From positions 434,001 through 498,000 of the forward strand of contig JAMYHL010000025.1 of NCBI GenBank assembly GCA_025531455.1: a stretch of 64,000 bases of DNA, in the 5' to 3' direction. This stretch comes from Apiotrichum sp. Y4204. Taxonomy: Eukaryota > Basidiomycota > Tremellomycetes > Trichosporonales > Trichosporonaceae. This document shows positions 36,420 to 48,464 of the stretch, piece after piece. The notes beneath the pieces are model-generated. The model saw nothing but the letters and a program-made list of their open reading frames with translations. It did not search any database and was not told where the DNA came from. Within the stretch, counting starts at the first letter, position 1. Every line of letters begins with the position of its first letter. Made by a program: the position numbers and the translations under genes.

Positions 36420-36475
36420 CCTGTGATCCGGTGTGGTCCGGTGTGATCCGGTGATCCTGTGATCTGGTGGACTGG
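36420..36475. repeat. Degenerate tandem TGATCCGGTG-like repeats
   Basis: Several imperfect copies of a GTGATCCGGTGTG-type unit (including TGTGATCCGG, TGTGGTCCGG, TGTGATCCGG and GTGATCTGG) lie end to end. Confidence 0.6.
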
Positions 36476-37291
36476 TGTCCTGCATGTCCTGAGGTCCTGA
36501 TGCCTGTTGCCAGTGCCCGTGCAGAGTGCCGTACAGTATAGGTAGCATCACATGTAGCAGGCAGGGCAACAGGCCATCAGGATTGCAGAACGACGGCCAA
36601 GAACACCATCCTTGTTCGATCCGTTCTTGCCCCGCAGATCGCACGATTCCAAGCCGCACAAATCTTAATACTGCGCTATTCAAGCACTGCTTGTACCAAC
36701 GCGATCTGTCCGACGTGCGCGACAGGGACAACTGCAGAGCCCTTACCATGCTGTACATGCATGCCCTCATTCTCCATGCATCCCCTCAGATGACCACGCA
36801 TGGGTACCGCATACTCCGATTCCGATCTCGATCTATTCCGCGGACGCTCCAGTAGGCCCCAAAAAGTCAGAGAGCTGTCAGAATCAGAAAATGGGGTAAT
36901 ATGGCTGCTGAATCGTGCAGCAGCATACAACACGTCGCAGAGTCTTCTAGTCAGTCGCGATGAGCAGTCAGTCAATTGCAACGAGGATGGCGAGGAGATA
37001 TAATGGTTCTGCTGCATTGCGGACACAACATGTAGTATTGTCCAAGAGTCCAATCGGCACACTAGGCCGGTACACTATATATGGTTTACACATTGATATG
37101 GATATGATGAAGAGTCCCTCTAAAGCAAAAATGTCTGCAGGAGCCGAGTCAGGAGATGGGGATGGGTGAACAAGGGATGAAGAAGCCAGCTCTCCACAGC
37201 CCCTAGCTTGCCATGTCGAGTATGCGGCAAGCTCTTCAAACGCGATGGCGTGTATCAAATGGAAACAGAACAAGAGCGGTCCCATATCTGC

Positions 37292-38492
37292 TTAGATGTA
37301 ATGGGTGCCCTGGTGGGCCCACGTCGGCGATACCGAGAGGTACTCGTTGGAGACAGTGCCAGAGTAGGCAGGGTCATCGACAGGAAGACCGATACCCAGT
37401 CCAACAAAGCTCTGCTGGGGCTGCTGCTGTTTTTGATGAACAGGAAGGCCCGGGCAGAGCGTTGGCGACGTAGAGTAGTTCGGCTGAGCGAGCGGCGACG
37501 GCGAGAATGGCAAGGGTTGGGGAGTGTAGGTGAGGAGGTTTGGTGTTGACTGGAAGCAAGCGCTCTGAGGAGTGTGGGGAGGAGTCTGTAGAATCGGCCT
37601 GCGCACTGGTGTGACGGGCATGGGGTACGAAGTCGACGTCGACGACTCAGTGGGCGACACAGGTGAGGTTGCGTACGACGTGTACATAGAGTTCTCGTCG
37701 GTGTACTCGGCGGGCAGAGTGGGAGTGGCGGTGATTTCGGGGTGGCTCATGGTGGGGACAACAGGCATCATGGGCGACACGCTGATGACCGGGACCGGAG
37801 GAGTGTGGAACCACGGCGACTCGAACGCTGGAGAGGACATGGGAGGAGCCGAACCGGGAACGGGTGAGTACGGCGACATTGGGCACGAGCCCATGCCCGG
37901 GGTCGAGAAGGCGCGACGGGGGGGAACGTGGGTGCCGCGAATGGGGCCTGGGCCAGCCAGATAGGGGATAGAGTAGATGGACTGGTCGACATAGTATGGC
38001 GCGGCACGCGACGCAGCATACGCAACCTTCGCAGCCTTGGCAGCGGCCTTCTTTTCACGGGTAGCGCGGTTGACCTCCTCGGGGACGGGCGAGTAGTCGC
38101 ATGTACGACGAGCACGAGTGCAGTTGGCGCAGGGTGTGCTGCCACAGCACTTGATCTTGCTAAAGAATGTCAGCGACTGAAACGACAACCGAGACAAGGG
38201 TTCGTGGTGTGTGAGGAGGGAAAGTGGGTGCGCCACAATCGCAATCGACGATCACCACCTCGCACTGTGGCGGCTCTGTCGATCCCCCATGGGCCGTGCA
38301 ACATGCAACTGGAAAGATTCCTACTCACCGATGACGGCAGTACTGGCAGGCCATGGCGATACGCTGACGGCGCGTAGAGGACTCACCACCACCCATGGTG
38401 GGGGAGTATGAGGTGGTGGGAGTAGAAAGCGTGTTCACACCTTCAAGAACCGGCGTGGCGGTCAAGGTGGGGGTGGTGGTGTCGATCTGCAT
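37292..38492 (-). CDS. Zn2Cys6 transcription factor
   Basis: Fungal binuclear zinc cluster regulator, nuclear. Exons 38492-38329 and 38159-37292 give 343 aa. A Thr/Pro-rich head (MQIDTTTPTLTATPVLEGVN) precedes the cluster: ACQYCRHRKIKCCGSTPC, then ANCTRARRTC. The intron falls inside the cluster, between RH and RKIKC, and its removal restores the six-Cys spacing. A Lys/Ala-rich linker follows and then a long Pro/Ser/Tyr-rich disordered part, with no typical middle homology domain. The protein is short for the class. Targets are unknown. Neighbouring genes are far away, so context gives no hint. Confidence 0.9.
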
Positions 38493-40258
38493 TGTGACGA
38501 AGATTGAATCGAGATGCGATGTTGACTGTGGTCGAGTTCAAGGCCCTCGGTGAACGAAGCAAGAGAAAGGGGAAGTGCCAGGAGACGAGAAAGCCAGTGA
38601 TACCAAGCTGGGTAGTGTTGTTGTTGTCGATGGTGAAGACTATGAAAGCGATAGTAGAAGATGTGTCAAGGAGGGTGAGGCTTAAAGCTGAAGGGACTAT
38701 GGAGGTTGAATGGAATGATGATGGACTGATTCACTTGGAACAAGTGGAACGTCGAAGGCGAGAAAGATGGGATGGTATGGGGAGAGCAAAGAACAACGGA
38801 GAGGTAGATATAGTTGGTGAGCCAAGAACCCTTCTACTCGCCGCGGGCCATTGTTGGTGACTGACGGATAGACAAGTGGTGGAAGGCTGCTGGTATGGTG
38901 CAGCCTGCAGGCCCCATGGGAGGCACACTCTTGAGCAAGATTTGGGTAATGGACCTGAAGGAGAGGGAGGGGGGGCCTGAATGCGCTTGGCTCACAGACC
39001 TGGAAGCGGAGCGTACAAGAGCCCGAGAATCCAGATCAGAGGTAAGAGAGCCCGACGTACCACCCACACGGCGTAAAGTAGAACCCCGCCTGACTGCCCT
39101 CGGCGAGCGTGGAGAGCCCGAGAACGCATCAGAGGCATGGGCGGGGTTGCTCACTGTCTCGGAAGCGTCAATGTTAAGACCTTAGTGGGCGATCGACGGG
39201 TAAGGGCGGGAGCCGAGCGGAAGCCGTGGTGGCTGAGACACGTTGGGTTGTAGCCTTGTTGATGTGCATCCTCGACAACCTGAACCTGAAGACCCACCTA
39301 AAGAGCGAGAGGGCGGCACAGATCAGAGGAGAGATCGAGGAGGCAGAGATACCGCCAACCTACTCAGGCTGCATCGGCCAACCTCTCACAGCTCACAGTT
39401 TTGCAGTGGGACCTTGGAAAGCTTGCCTGTACACAATGTCGGTGTCATCGATCTTTAGACCTTTGCCCTGACCCTTACTCGCGAGGTCCAGCCGAGCGCA
39501 AAAATTACACGGAGAAAAAGGAGAGAGAAAAATGTATACCACGATTGACCAACTACCAGGCTTCCGTGCTGTACGTACTTAGTTACGCGCCACGCACGCG
39601 TGGCGTCTCTCTTGGTATGCACTGCTCCTGGACTCGGCTGGCAAAACTCTGGTAGAGTACGTACGCCCATAGAAGACAGAACGACGGCCAACTCTATTCC
39701 TACGGATCGACGTGCGTCAGATGGGATAGGCCGGCCAACAGGCGCACCAGCCCGCTGGCCGCTAGCCCAAGGAAGCCTTGTGGGCAGCCGGACAAACTGA
39801 CCCAACCTGACCACAACCGCCGAGCCACGAGACCCGCGCACACACCCCGAGGATTGCGAGGGTTTATCAGGTCGCCCAGGTCGGTCAAGTGTTCCTGGAT
39901 TGCAGCATGCCAGGAATTAGGGCACCAGGGCACCGGCTAGAGAATGACGATACTCATTACGGAACAGGCGTCGACGGAAGCCGGCTGATCACCCCCGCAT
40001 ATGTGGTCTGTGGCTTGCAGCCCGTGAGGCCATTAGTGGGCCAGGGCCAAGGCCGGAGAGAGAGACACGGAGAAAGCGAGCGAGGCGACAGCGAGACAAG
40101 CGCTTTATGTGCCAGGGCAAGGTGCTCATAACCGCCAGGGAGCAGCAGGGAGTGCTCAGAGTTCGACAAGCGGTTATCAGGGGAGGCGTTCATTCGAGCA
40201 CACCATCATCAAATGCCGGGAACACAAGGGCAATAAGTCTTGGGGGTGTGATGCGGTG

Positions 40259-40290
<32 letters not shown>

Positions 40291-40978
40291 CCCGATAGAA
40301 ACTCAAGAATAACAACAAAGAGCGACAGCAAAATACTGCAAAAAAAAACAAAGGCAAAGAGACTAAGTGCGGGCTCTGGCTCGCTCCAGAGCCGGACCAT
40401 GGCTAAAAGCTATTGCAACCCAACCCTAGCGAGAGACATTACGGACAATCTGCCCTGCACCAACACCGCGACCACTGGTCACTGGTCGTATGACGGGGGA
40501 GTCTTGGAGTTGTAGGAGTCAACCACCGTCGTGGAGCAAGAGAGCACGACGCGCCGTACCCATAAGGGGATGGACAGTGGCCGTTGTCCTGCTGTGCACG
40601 CGGGGCACACACTGCTGCGCGCTGTCAAGCAGGCACACGTTCTCTGCGAGAGAGGGAGCGAGAGAGCAGAGGGAGCGAGGCACAAGACCTGAAGCGATGC
40701 CAATCTCATCCGTATCTCAATCTCATCTTACAGTCCGTGTTCCCTGAACCTTGGTGTCACGCACGCACCTCCCAAGCTTCCACGCTACGGAACAACCGCC
40801 GGAGCAAATGGTGGACAGGGTTGACCACGAGCGGAACGTGTCCTAAGCGCGCTCCTTGATGTTCTTGCCATAGACGAACATCTCCTCGCCGACACAGGGA
40901 AAGGATAACATATGGAGACGTCACGTCTTGTCACACCGGAGACCGGAGACCGGCACGCCTGAAGATGCCGCCGTCGCA
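38493..40978. other. Intergenic with ambiguous short ORFs and an A-run
   Basis: At 38834-39185 both strands have open frames. The minus frame is Ser/Arg-rich (GSPRSPRAVRRGSTLRR) and the plus frame is Glu-rich (LTDLEAERTRARESRSEV); they cannot both be coding and I support neither. The minus frame might be 5' leader of the Zn2Cys6 gene. A 31-nt A-run lies at 40259-40289. At 40843-40900 a minus-strand tail reading GEEMFVYGKNIKERA then stop looks coding, but I could not splice it. Confidence 0.35.
40259..40289. repeat. Poly(A) run of 31 nt
   Basis: Uninterrupted A-run on the plus strand followed by an A-rich 60 bp. It is the longest homopolymer in the window and could be a microsatellite or the tail of a retroposed transcript. 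Confidence 0.9.
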
Positions 40979-41421
40979 TCATAACAACCATGTGCCGCGA
41001 CGCCACAGTATGCTATCACCGAGTTGGTTATACGCGGTGATCATATGTGTTGCTGCATCGCACGCGGCGTCGAAGTGTAGGTAACCGTCCTCGGCTGGTT
41101 CAGGATGAGACTTAATCTCAGACTGCATGTGGCGGCCGATCCAGGCTGGTGGCGTCGTTGGCACCGAAGCGGGGGACGCCACTGACCTTGTCGTCAATCA
41201 ATACCCGATTGATCAGAGGGAGCCACGACGCCTCACCCCACTACTGGAACCAGCGTCGCAACAGCCGAAGTAGATGCCTGGAATTGGGCCGCTGATAGGC
41301 AGGCGTATGGAACCGTCGATGATGATGGGAATTGCTAGTGTGTCCTGTTTCTGAGCACAAGAGGGAATCAGCCTATAATGCACGCCCATACATTCCAGTG
41401 ATCCAGTGGTGAATCCGACAT
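40979..41421 (-). CDS. Small hypothetical protein, three exons
   Basis: I do not recognise this gene. Exons 41421-41392, 41350-41242 and 41181-40979 close in phase to 113 aa. The protein begins MSDSPLDHWN, continues KQDTLAIPIIIDGSIRLPIS and ends GYLHFDAACDAATHMITAYN then QLGDSILWRRGTWLL. The first intron (GTATGG...CTGATT...GCTCAG) is typical. The second donor (GTGGGG) is weak, so that junction is uncertain. A coding-like tail at about 40843-40890 could belong to a longer form. An AT-rich spacer separates it from the upstream gene on the same strand. Confidence 0.45.
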
Positions 41422-41602
41422 GGGAGAACTTCGGCGAGCTCCACGCCACTGACGTCCTGTAGTTGTTTTATTTTTCATTTATTACCAGTCCATCTTGTGT
41501 TTCCTGCCTGCGGTTCCTGTTATCTACGGCTGCCGATGTGGCCCGTTTATGAGACGGCGTCCTATTCCACGGGCACTTCATATTTTTATATTTTATTTTA
41601 TT

Positions 41603-42926
41603 TTATTTTCCTTCGGTAATGAAGAGATTCTGGCCTAGTCTGTCAATTGATTGCATCCAATGCCCGTGCAACATGACGGAGCGCCACACTGTGTACCGAG
41701 GGGCTCGAAGGCGGTCGAGGGCCATCTCGGCCTCCACTGATGAGATTTCAGCAATTTTTTGGGCAAGGGATTGCTCGTGCAGACGTATGTCTGTCCATGC
41801 ACAGCTGCCCCCTATGTCCGAAGTCCAGATCTTCATCAAGTCCATCGGCCATCGTTTGCCCTTGTCAGATGATAGGGAAAGATTGGGTTGCATGGTTGGC
41901 AGTCACCTACCCGGACTCGTCGTTGAACTGGATCATGCAATGGCCACCTACACGCGTCAGGCGCGTCGATCCTGGTGTATTCTGCGCTTATTACTGTCGG
42001 CCAAGCCTCTCCCAGTCTGTGACTTTCCAGATCACAGATATCAGTGCTCATAAACTCCGCTTACTCTACCCTGGCGCGGCCCGCTGAATCCAGAGAGATT
42101 GCCGCCCTCCAAAAACCTCATACAGCGTGACAGTTGCCGACATACAACCACAAAGCCGGCCACCGCGGAGTGCAACCACCACCTGGAACCCTTTCGGCAT
42201 CTCGTTATTATTGCAGCTAACAGGTGACAATGTCACCCCAGTATCTTGCATCCCCTCGGAATCTGGTAACAATGCTGAAAGCCTTGGATGCTCCCCCGTC
42301 TGACCATGCCGGTATCATGGAGCAACCATGACCCGACAGGCCACAACACTATTACTGACCACTGTGGAGGAGCACTTAGAAAGGCGTTGTGGATCTGGAC
42401 GACCGTGAATGATTGCAAAGCCTCGAAGTCGTGAAAGCCGAACGCTACGACAGTGGCCGTGAACTAGAGCTCCCCGAGGCAGGATAACCCAGAGGCCTCT
42501 ATGTATCGTACATCTCGGCACATTGGTGGGTGCCTGTGCCGGTAGACAGGGCCAACGGACCCCATCGAAGAGAGGAACGGCGAATTGAGTTACGGAAGCG
42601 ACCCCGTTCGGAATCGAATAACTGCATGCCCAAAGAAGCAGGTCAGGTAAAAAGCTCGCCGATGTGCCTGACACCGAGCTGAACTCAGCTGGAATCGATG
42701 ACTGGATACCAATCAATGCTCCGCACTCCGCACTCCTCTCCGGCCGCCGCCCACTCCGCTGCGCCGACGCCACCTTCTGTGCGTGAGAGACACAGGCACG
42801 GCCACACCTGCGACTAGAGCCACAATGCAGCACCTCGCGCCCCACACCCCCAGGCTCTTCACCCAGAGGGCAATACTGTAGTATGTGCGCAACACCGAAT
42901 TCTCCATGGATACTTGGCTCAAACAT
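41603..42926 (-). CDS. Unrecognised protein, seven short exons
   Basis: I do not recognise the family. Exons 42926-42863, 42776-42710, 42621-42512, 42444-42305, 42254-42070, 42016-41911 and 41860-41603 close exactly to 309 aa from an ATG in GCCATGT context. Coding-like stretches include YSIPNGVASVTQFAVPLFDG, FHDFEALQSFTVVQIHNAFL, PPQWSVIVLWPVGSWLLHDT, FQVVVALRGGRLCGCMSATV, KRWPMDLMKIWTSDIGG and QKIAEISSVEAEMALDRL. Most introns have good sites (for example GTAGGT...TCTGACAAG). The junction between exons 4 and 5 (donor GTCAGA) is the weakest. An (AAAAT)n-rich 3' flank follows the stop directly. The protein has no signal peptide and seems globular. Confidence 0.5.
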
Positions 42927-45816
42927 GGCAACTTTACAAGGTATACACGCCTTGGCTGAATGTTGGGCTGGACTTACATTACAAGTCTCAGAACTGTGTC
43001 TCATCGAGAGAACTGAAAGGCGATTGTCAGATCTCGGTTATGATCCACGAACGGTGGCCTTATTGCTCCCAAATCGCCTCCCATCCTTCTGATACCTGTC
43101 GGCAGGTGGGATTCAACTGCCTTCTTCATGGAATCCCACAGCTGTTCCTCGTTGTTCACACTCACGGAGCACACTCATGGATTCTCCCCACAATGACGAA
43201 ATGGAGTGCCTCACTCACAGCACGCGCCATCGAGCTGCTGTTCCCTGCGTTCTGCCGTGTCGTCCACCAGAGGCACCTGTTCGGGCCGTAAACGACGCGT
43301 TAAAGCCAGTCCACAGAGCCCCCCGACATAAATTTGCTGACAGTGAGGCAGCGCCCAATGACATCCTTGTCCAAACTATAAACTCCACAACAACAGTGCC
43401 TGTTTGCCCGGCTGACCGACCACGGCTTGGATCGTGCACGACAGACAGATCCCCAGACCTAATCTTGGTTGATAGCTGTGCCCCGGGCACAGATCGATTT
43501 GATCTTGAAGCCTAAATCATGCCGAGAAGCTGACGTTTGGCCCGTAGAGGTGGACCTGGGAACAGCGCGAAAGCAAACTTTAGAAGCAGAACCCGACCAA
43601 ACACAGCTCAGCTCGGTGCCATAAACAAAGGGGATTTGTGGTCGCAAGGCAGTCACAAGGCGGCCACATGGGTTGGGCCTCCTCACCATGTAAGGTATTT
43701 ACCAGAAACCGCAATACCTTGTTAGTTGATAACGGCAGACACGTTCTACCACGTTCACACGACTGCGACATTGGGTTCGATAGCGTCCGGTCGGGTCGCG
43801 ATACACGGCAGACGGGGCAGATAAGAGTAGGACTACAATAACGATAGCCCTTGCCACAGGACTCCCTTCCCAGTTCCTCCTGCCAAGGGAATGCACTGTC
43901 ATCCTTTCTTTCGAAGGGCAACCCGGCTCCGGGCTGTTACAACGTAAGAGGGGAACGACGCCTCCTTCCGTTCCGGGCAATATCACCGATACCTTGGGAG
44001 AACTCACATACCAAGTCTACATCCGCTCCGACGAGGTCCCAACCTCAGCATGATGTTACCCAAGTACCGTCCAATGGAACGAGGATTCCACGGCTAGACG
44101 CGCGTACACTCTGCAACAATACGTTACCTCCATTCCTGTCGCCCTATCGTGACATGACTAAGGAAAATTCTGAATGTAACGCAGGAAGAAGTCTCTCAGC
44201 AGACCCCACGACGCGTCCTGAAGCCCTCCTGCCTACAAGACCCGGAGACGCGCTTGAACAAATGCACCGCGCGGCGCAGGCCTAGGAACAGGAACAAATG
44301 TTTGTGGATGGACGGCCGGTCCAACAGACGGCCGGTTTCTTCGTTGCTGGGAACGCTGCCCATTTCCGCGCGTTCCTCGAGCGCACTGCATGTCTCCGCT
44401 TTCCTCTCATTGCTGAACATCAGGGCATCGGCGGGTCAACCTCTGTTCTGTGGCTTTTGGGTTACTCCATCTCGGCTTCCCGGTGACTTTGCAAGCCGTG
44501 GGGAGCCGTCTACCGTTATCAGGCCCGCTTGATGTTACATCCGTTCCGATACGTGTGATGAGGAACGTAACTAGCCACCCAGGTCCGCGGATGGCGTCTG
44601 AGCGCGACTGTGGACCTGTCTGTCGATTGTCACATACAGTACCATACGACGCAACTTGAACAGACTCCTCTCTAGATCGTTTGAGTGGATAGTGCTGAGG
44701 CTGATTGTACCGCCACCAAGCTCCCGAACAAAGCTTCGCGTCCCGGTCCTACATCGAACGATATTGCGGCCTCAACAGGCCGCCAGACACGTTCTGCAGG
44801 TCCATGGCACCGGTTGCGAGCAGTTTTGCCACTGACTGTAGGACGGTCTGGCATGCCATGTCAATGACGACGATCGCGGCGAACAATACAGACACGTCGC
44901 GTCATGCGTCCTCCCGTTCAACAAGGCACAACCGCTATCGAGAAAGGCGGTGAAGCATTGCACGCGCTGGAGAACAAGGTGACTTCAATCCGCACTCGAC
45001 CCGGGGAATAAAATGCTTTAGCCTTTTGACATATCCACTACTGCTAGCACTGTCCATGAGAAAGTTTTGGTGAGGAAGCTTTCATCGGGCGGACGGGTTT
45101 TGGCTTCAGAGCTTCGGAATCGGGCCAGGTGCCAGTTCGCGAGGGCAAGAGTCTCGGGCCCGACCGAGGTCAGCTGTTGTTGATACTGATCTAAAGATCT
45201 GTGGGTCTTCGCGGGAACGTGGGGAGGTGCCTTCTTCTCGGGTGGGGCGAACTGGTCATGGTATTCATTATCAGGCTGCGCCGCCCGACCTCGAGATCCG
45301 CAACTTTAGAAATCTGGCCACGTACTACGTGATGACCTCAATTCTATGTATGATTGACTTCTTAACAATGGTGCAATAGCATCGCCGGACATTCCACGGG
45401 ACTTCGCTTGGCCGCCCAGATCAGTGTCCGATGAGCCATGTGTACTCCGCTTGACATAAACTGTCCCGTGTAACTGGGCGGGATGCCGTCGGATGCCGCA
45501 AGAGTGAAGAGGCACCCAGCTAGCAGGATGTGAGGCACCTCCCCCAACTTCATTCCATCCACCAACGTTCGTGAAGTGCGGTGAAGGCAAAGTTGCAACT
45601 AAATGTGAAGCCGATATTCTGGTAGAGCGACAAATGGAATGTCTAGACTCATCCTTCCATGGTGGCAGTCTAGAAACGGTGGTCCCCTCTGGCGTCGCCA
45701 TGGGATTGAGTGGTTATCGTCGGCGGTGATCAGCATTAAGAAAGCCAGTTGCAGAGATTGCACAGAGATGATGCAGAGATGATGCATAGCGTGTGGTATG
45801 TAGGTCCTTCCTCCGT
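42927..45816. other. Unresolved coding-like region
   Basis: Between the seven-exon gene and MKT1. On the plus strand, fragments at 43177-43515 (from a true ATG, MDSPHNDEMECLTHSTRHRA), about 44285-44430 (QTAGFFVAGNAAHFRAFLER) and 44920-45011 (EKGGEALHALENKVTSIRTR, then PGE and a stop) look coding and may be exons of one gene. I could not close the phases. On the minus strand, 45306-45701 is a 131-codon frame from a true ATG (MATPEGTTVSRLPPWKDESR) ending SSRSTWPDF, which may be a small gene. Treat all as candidates only. Confidence 0.3.
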
Positions 45817-48464
45817 TCAGGGCCGCATGGGTTGCAGCCACTTGTCTGCCTTCTCGAACTGTTCGATGACATCCGGCTGGATGACCGTGTTGGCCACGGA
45901 CGGGTCGGGCCCCTGCTCTTGGTTAAGAGTTCGGATTGCCACCATAACCTGTTCTGTCAGCGCCCAACACAGACTACCGAGAGCTTCAAAGTTCCGAACT
46001 CACCGAATCCCAAAACCGGAACCCACGGTCCACTTCCTGCGTCGGGTTCTTAATCCCAGTGAATGTCTGCTCAACAAAGTCCAGGGCCGTACGCTTGGCT
46101 AGCGGGACCTCTGGGGAGTTGGCGTTCTCTGCAGTGATCGTGTCACCAAAGTGGAAGATGGCAGCGTCCAAGTAAGTCTTCGCAAGAATTCCAAAACCTG
46201 TGTTAACATCGGATTGGAAGGGAAGACCTAAGGGGTGAGTAGAAGCTCATCAGGAAACGCGGGCTACGCACTAATGCACATGTCAAGATGGTCGTCACGT
46301 ATACGCCGTGCGTCACCGGACAACAGGACGTGGACATTGATCGCTTCCAGGAGATGGCGGAGTGCCTTGCTGGTCGCCTTGACGAACGAGTTGAAAACCA
46401 GCAATTCGCGAGACAGAGGGCCCGCCCATTGCTCTGGCTGGGAGCATGTCAGTATAACGTATGGTTCTACTAGTTTCTTATTCTACTCACGCGGAAGTTT
46501 AACGGAATGGCTGAAAGGACGCGCATAATGAGGAGAGTGTTGCTCTGGTCCTCGTCATCTCCAAAGCTGGGACCGCCCGACAGGACAGGGGCATTAGGAC
46601 CACCAAAGCGGTGACCGTGGACGACACCAGCACGCAGGAGCTCCAACATAATGTAGATCGGCTCCTGCACCTTGTCAGTCACACGAGCATGGAGACAAGC
46701 CGCGTGGAACGCTTTGCCCATCGGCGTTTGGTGGTGGCTGGCATTGACAAATCTGCGACTGTCAGACATGAATGACTCCTGCAAGGCTTACCCTCGAACG
46801 TCCAGGAAGCGCCAGAGGATGTTCGCCACGATCTCGTCCTTCTTCTCGAGCAGCTTGGCTGCCTTCTCTTTCTTAGTCACTGTGATTGTTTCCTCCTTCT
46901 CCAAGGTCCCGATGCAAAGTTTCAGGTCAATGGTCGAGGACTAGCGTTTGTTAGCAGTTGTGCGTTCCAAACTGACGTACATTCTGCCGACGAAGCTCAT
47001 CACCAAGAACATGGTGGGGCACCATCCAAGTAGCGCACTTCTCTACCAGTGACTGGGTCAACGGATCACCGACAGGGACAACGCTGCCCACTGGCGATGC
47101 GTATGGGGCGTCAAAGTAGTAATGAGCTGTCTGCACGGCCATCAGCTAAAGTGTAAATCAAAATACGTACAATCCGCTTCTGTCCCCAATGAGGATTGAG
47201 TCCAGCCGTCAGGAGTGCCAACGTCGTGCACTTGGGCGAAGTCGGACCCTCGGTGATAATGTCCTTGATGAATCGACGGTACTCCGGAGAATCGGCAAGG
47301 GGCTGGCGCTCGTCGATGAAACCAGATGTGAGGCAGCCAACTAGACTGGCAGAAACCATACCTCTGCAAAGCAGGAAGTACACTTCATCGGGCAGGCGCG
47401 GTGAGAAGAGCTCGTCGAGATCCGCAGGAACATCAGCGGCAGTGATATTGGCTCCTGGAGGGGGGACCACGAGAGGGAGGGGAATGCAGGTGCCTTCTGT
47501 GGTGAGCACCAGTGCGTATTTAACAGCCAGGCGTGCCCGCATGAATGCCTCTGTGTACCCGGTCCCCTTCATCTGAGGTGTGTCCCTCCAAGCCTGGCAG
47601 GTCGCAATACCAGTCTTGTACTGGCGGATCATGTCGATGGCATTCCGAATCGTGAAGCTCTCGACGATGGGGGGGAATGTACGAGAGAGTGAGCATCCGG
47701 AAAGCAAACAGAGGTCGAGGAACTGATCGGGAGTGAAGCCGAGGTCGGCGAGAACACGCTGCTTGTCCAGGAAGGTAAAGTTACCCGACCATTCTATCGA
47801 TGTGATCACCTTGTCCACTGTCCACAGTAGACTCTCCGAGTCCGTCCACATGGCATGAATGTAGCCCTTAGGGTGCCGCAGCAGATAAGACAGTTGCGCC
47901 GGAGCAAGGTAAGGAGCAATAATATACTCGACAAACCGATGCTTGAACGCACGAAGAAGGAGTCGCACGACGTCCTGCGTCTCAACCCAGATTCCGCCGT
48001 TCACCTGCGTCAGGGCGATCACGGCACGGTCGACCTGTCCGTCCTCGTAGAATGACCATGCTTCGTTCTTGACGATGTTCTCCTTCTCCACAATCGCGTT
48101 CGGCCCCTTGGAGGGTGGACGGGATGCCAGAGGCAGACCAGAAAAGACGAAGACGGGCTTGATGCCAGCCTTATCAAGCTGCCGAAGATCGCTCTCGATT
48201 CTATTGGCGAGGGACAGCGGCAGGCCACCTGTCGAAGCGATCAAGGGCTCGCGCTGATCAGGATCCTGCAACAGGGTGCGGACATAGTAGTTGACATCGA
48301 TACCCAGTCGTGTGCCAGCCAATGCGCTCAGCGGTGCTGTCTGAAGAAGCTTGCGTTCACGCAGGTAAACTGAAGGTGTTAACAGCTAGCCTCTGCTTGT
48401 CTCGTGGATGCTGATCGAATAGAATGTTAATCGAATACGCACCATCGAGGTTTCTAACTGGCAT
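45817..48464 (-). CDS. MKT1: Mkt1-like post-transcriptional regulator (XPG/FEN-like fold)
   Basis: Cytoplasmic protein with an inactive-type XPG/FEN fold; yeast Mkt1 works with Pbp1 on specific mRNAs such as HO. Eight exons close to 772 aa: 48464-48443, 48369-47171, 47145-46981, 46940-46792, 46752-46491, 46437-46272, 46227-46004 and 45948-45817. The N-terminal domain starts MPVRNLDVYLRERKLLQTAP and has LAGTRLGIDVNYYVRTLL and GIKPVFVFSGLPL; later comes YIHAMWTDSESLLWTVDKV, then LADLGFTPDQFLDLCLLSGC, the FEN-type helical motif. The Mkt1 N and C domains follow (HHVLGDELRRQN, IVANILWRFLDVRGFVNAS, HGHRFGGPNAPVLSGGPSF). The first exon has only 22 nt. Length is close to yeast Mkt1 (830 aa). Confidence 0.93.

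Larger units (their letters stand above)
32214..37291. other. 5-kb gene-poor stretch
   Basis: I could not build any supported gene on either strand. The longest frame (33417-34178, minus, 253 codons from a true ATG) turns Trp/Arg-rich and has no recognisable motif; only its first 70 or so codons look protein-like. Simple repeats occur at 34004-34035 and around 36420-36475. The stretch may hold RNA genes, diverged mobile sequence or short-exon genes that cannot be resolved by eye. Confidence 0.4.

Noticed and set aside
38834..39185. Overlapping protein-like ORFs on both strands
   Set aside because: They are mutually exclusive and neither has family features; possibly 5' leader of the Zn2Cys6 gene.
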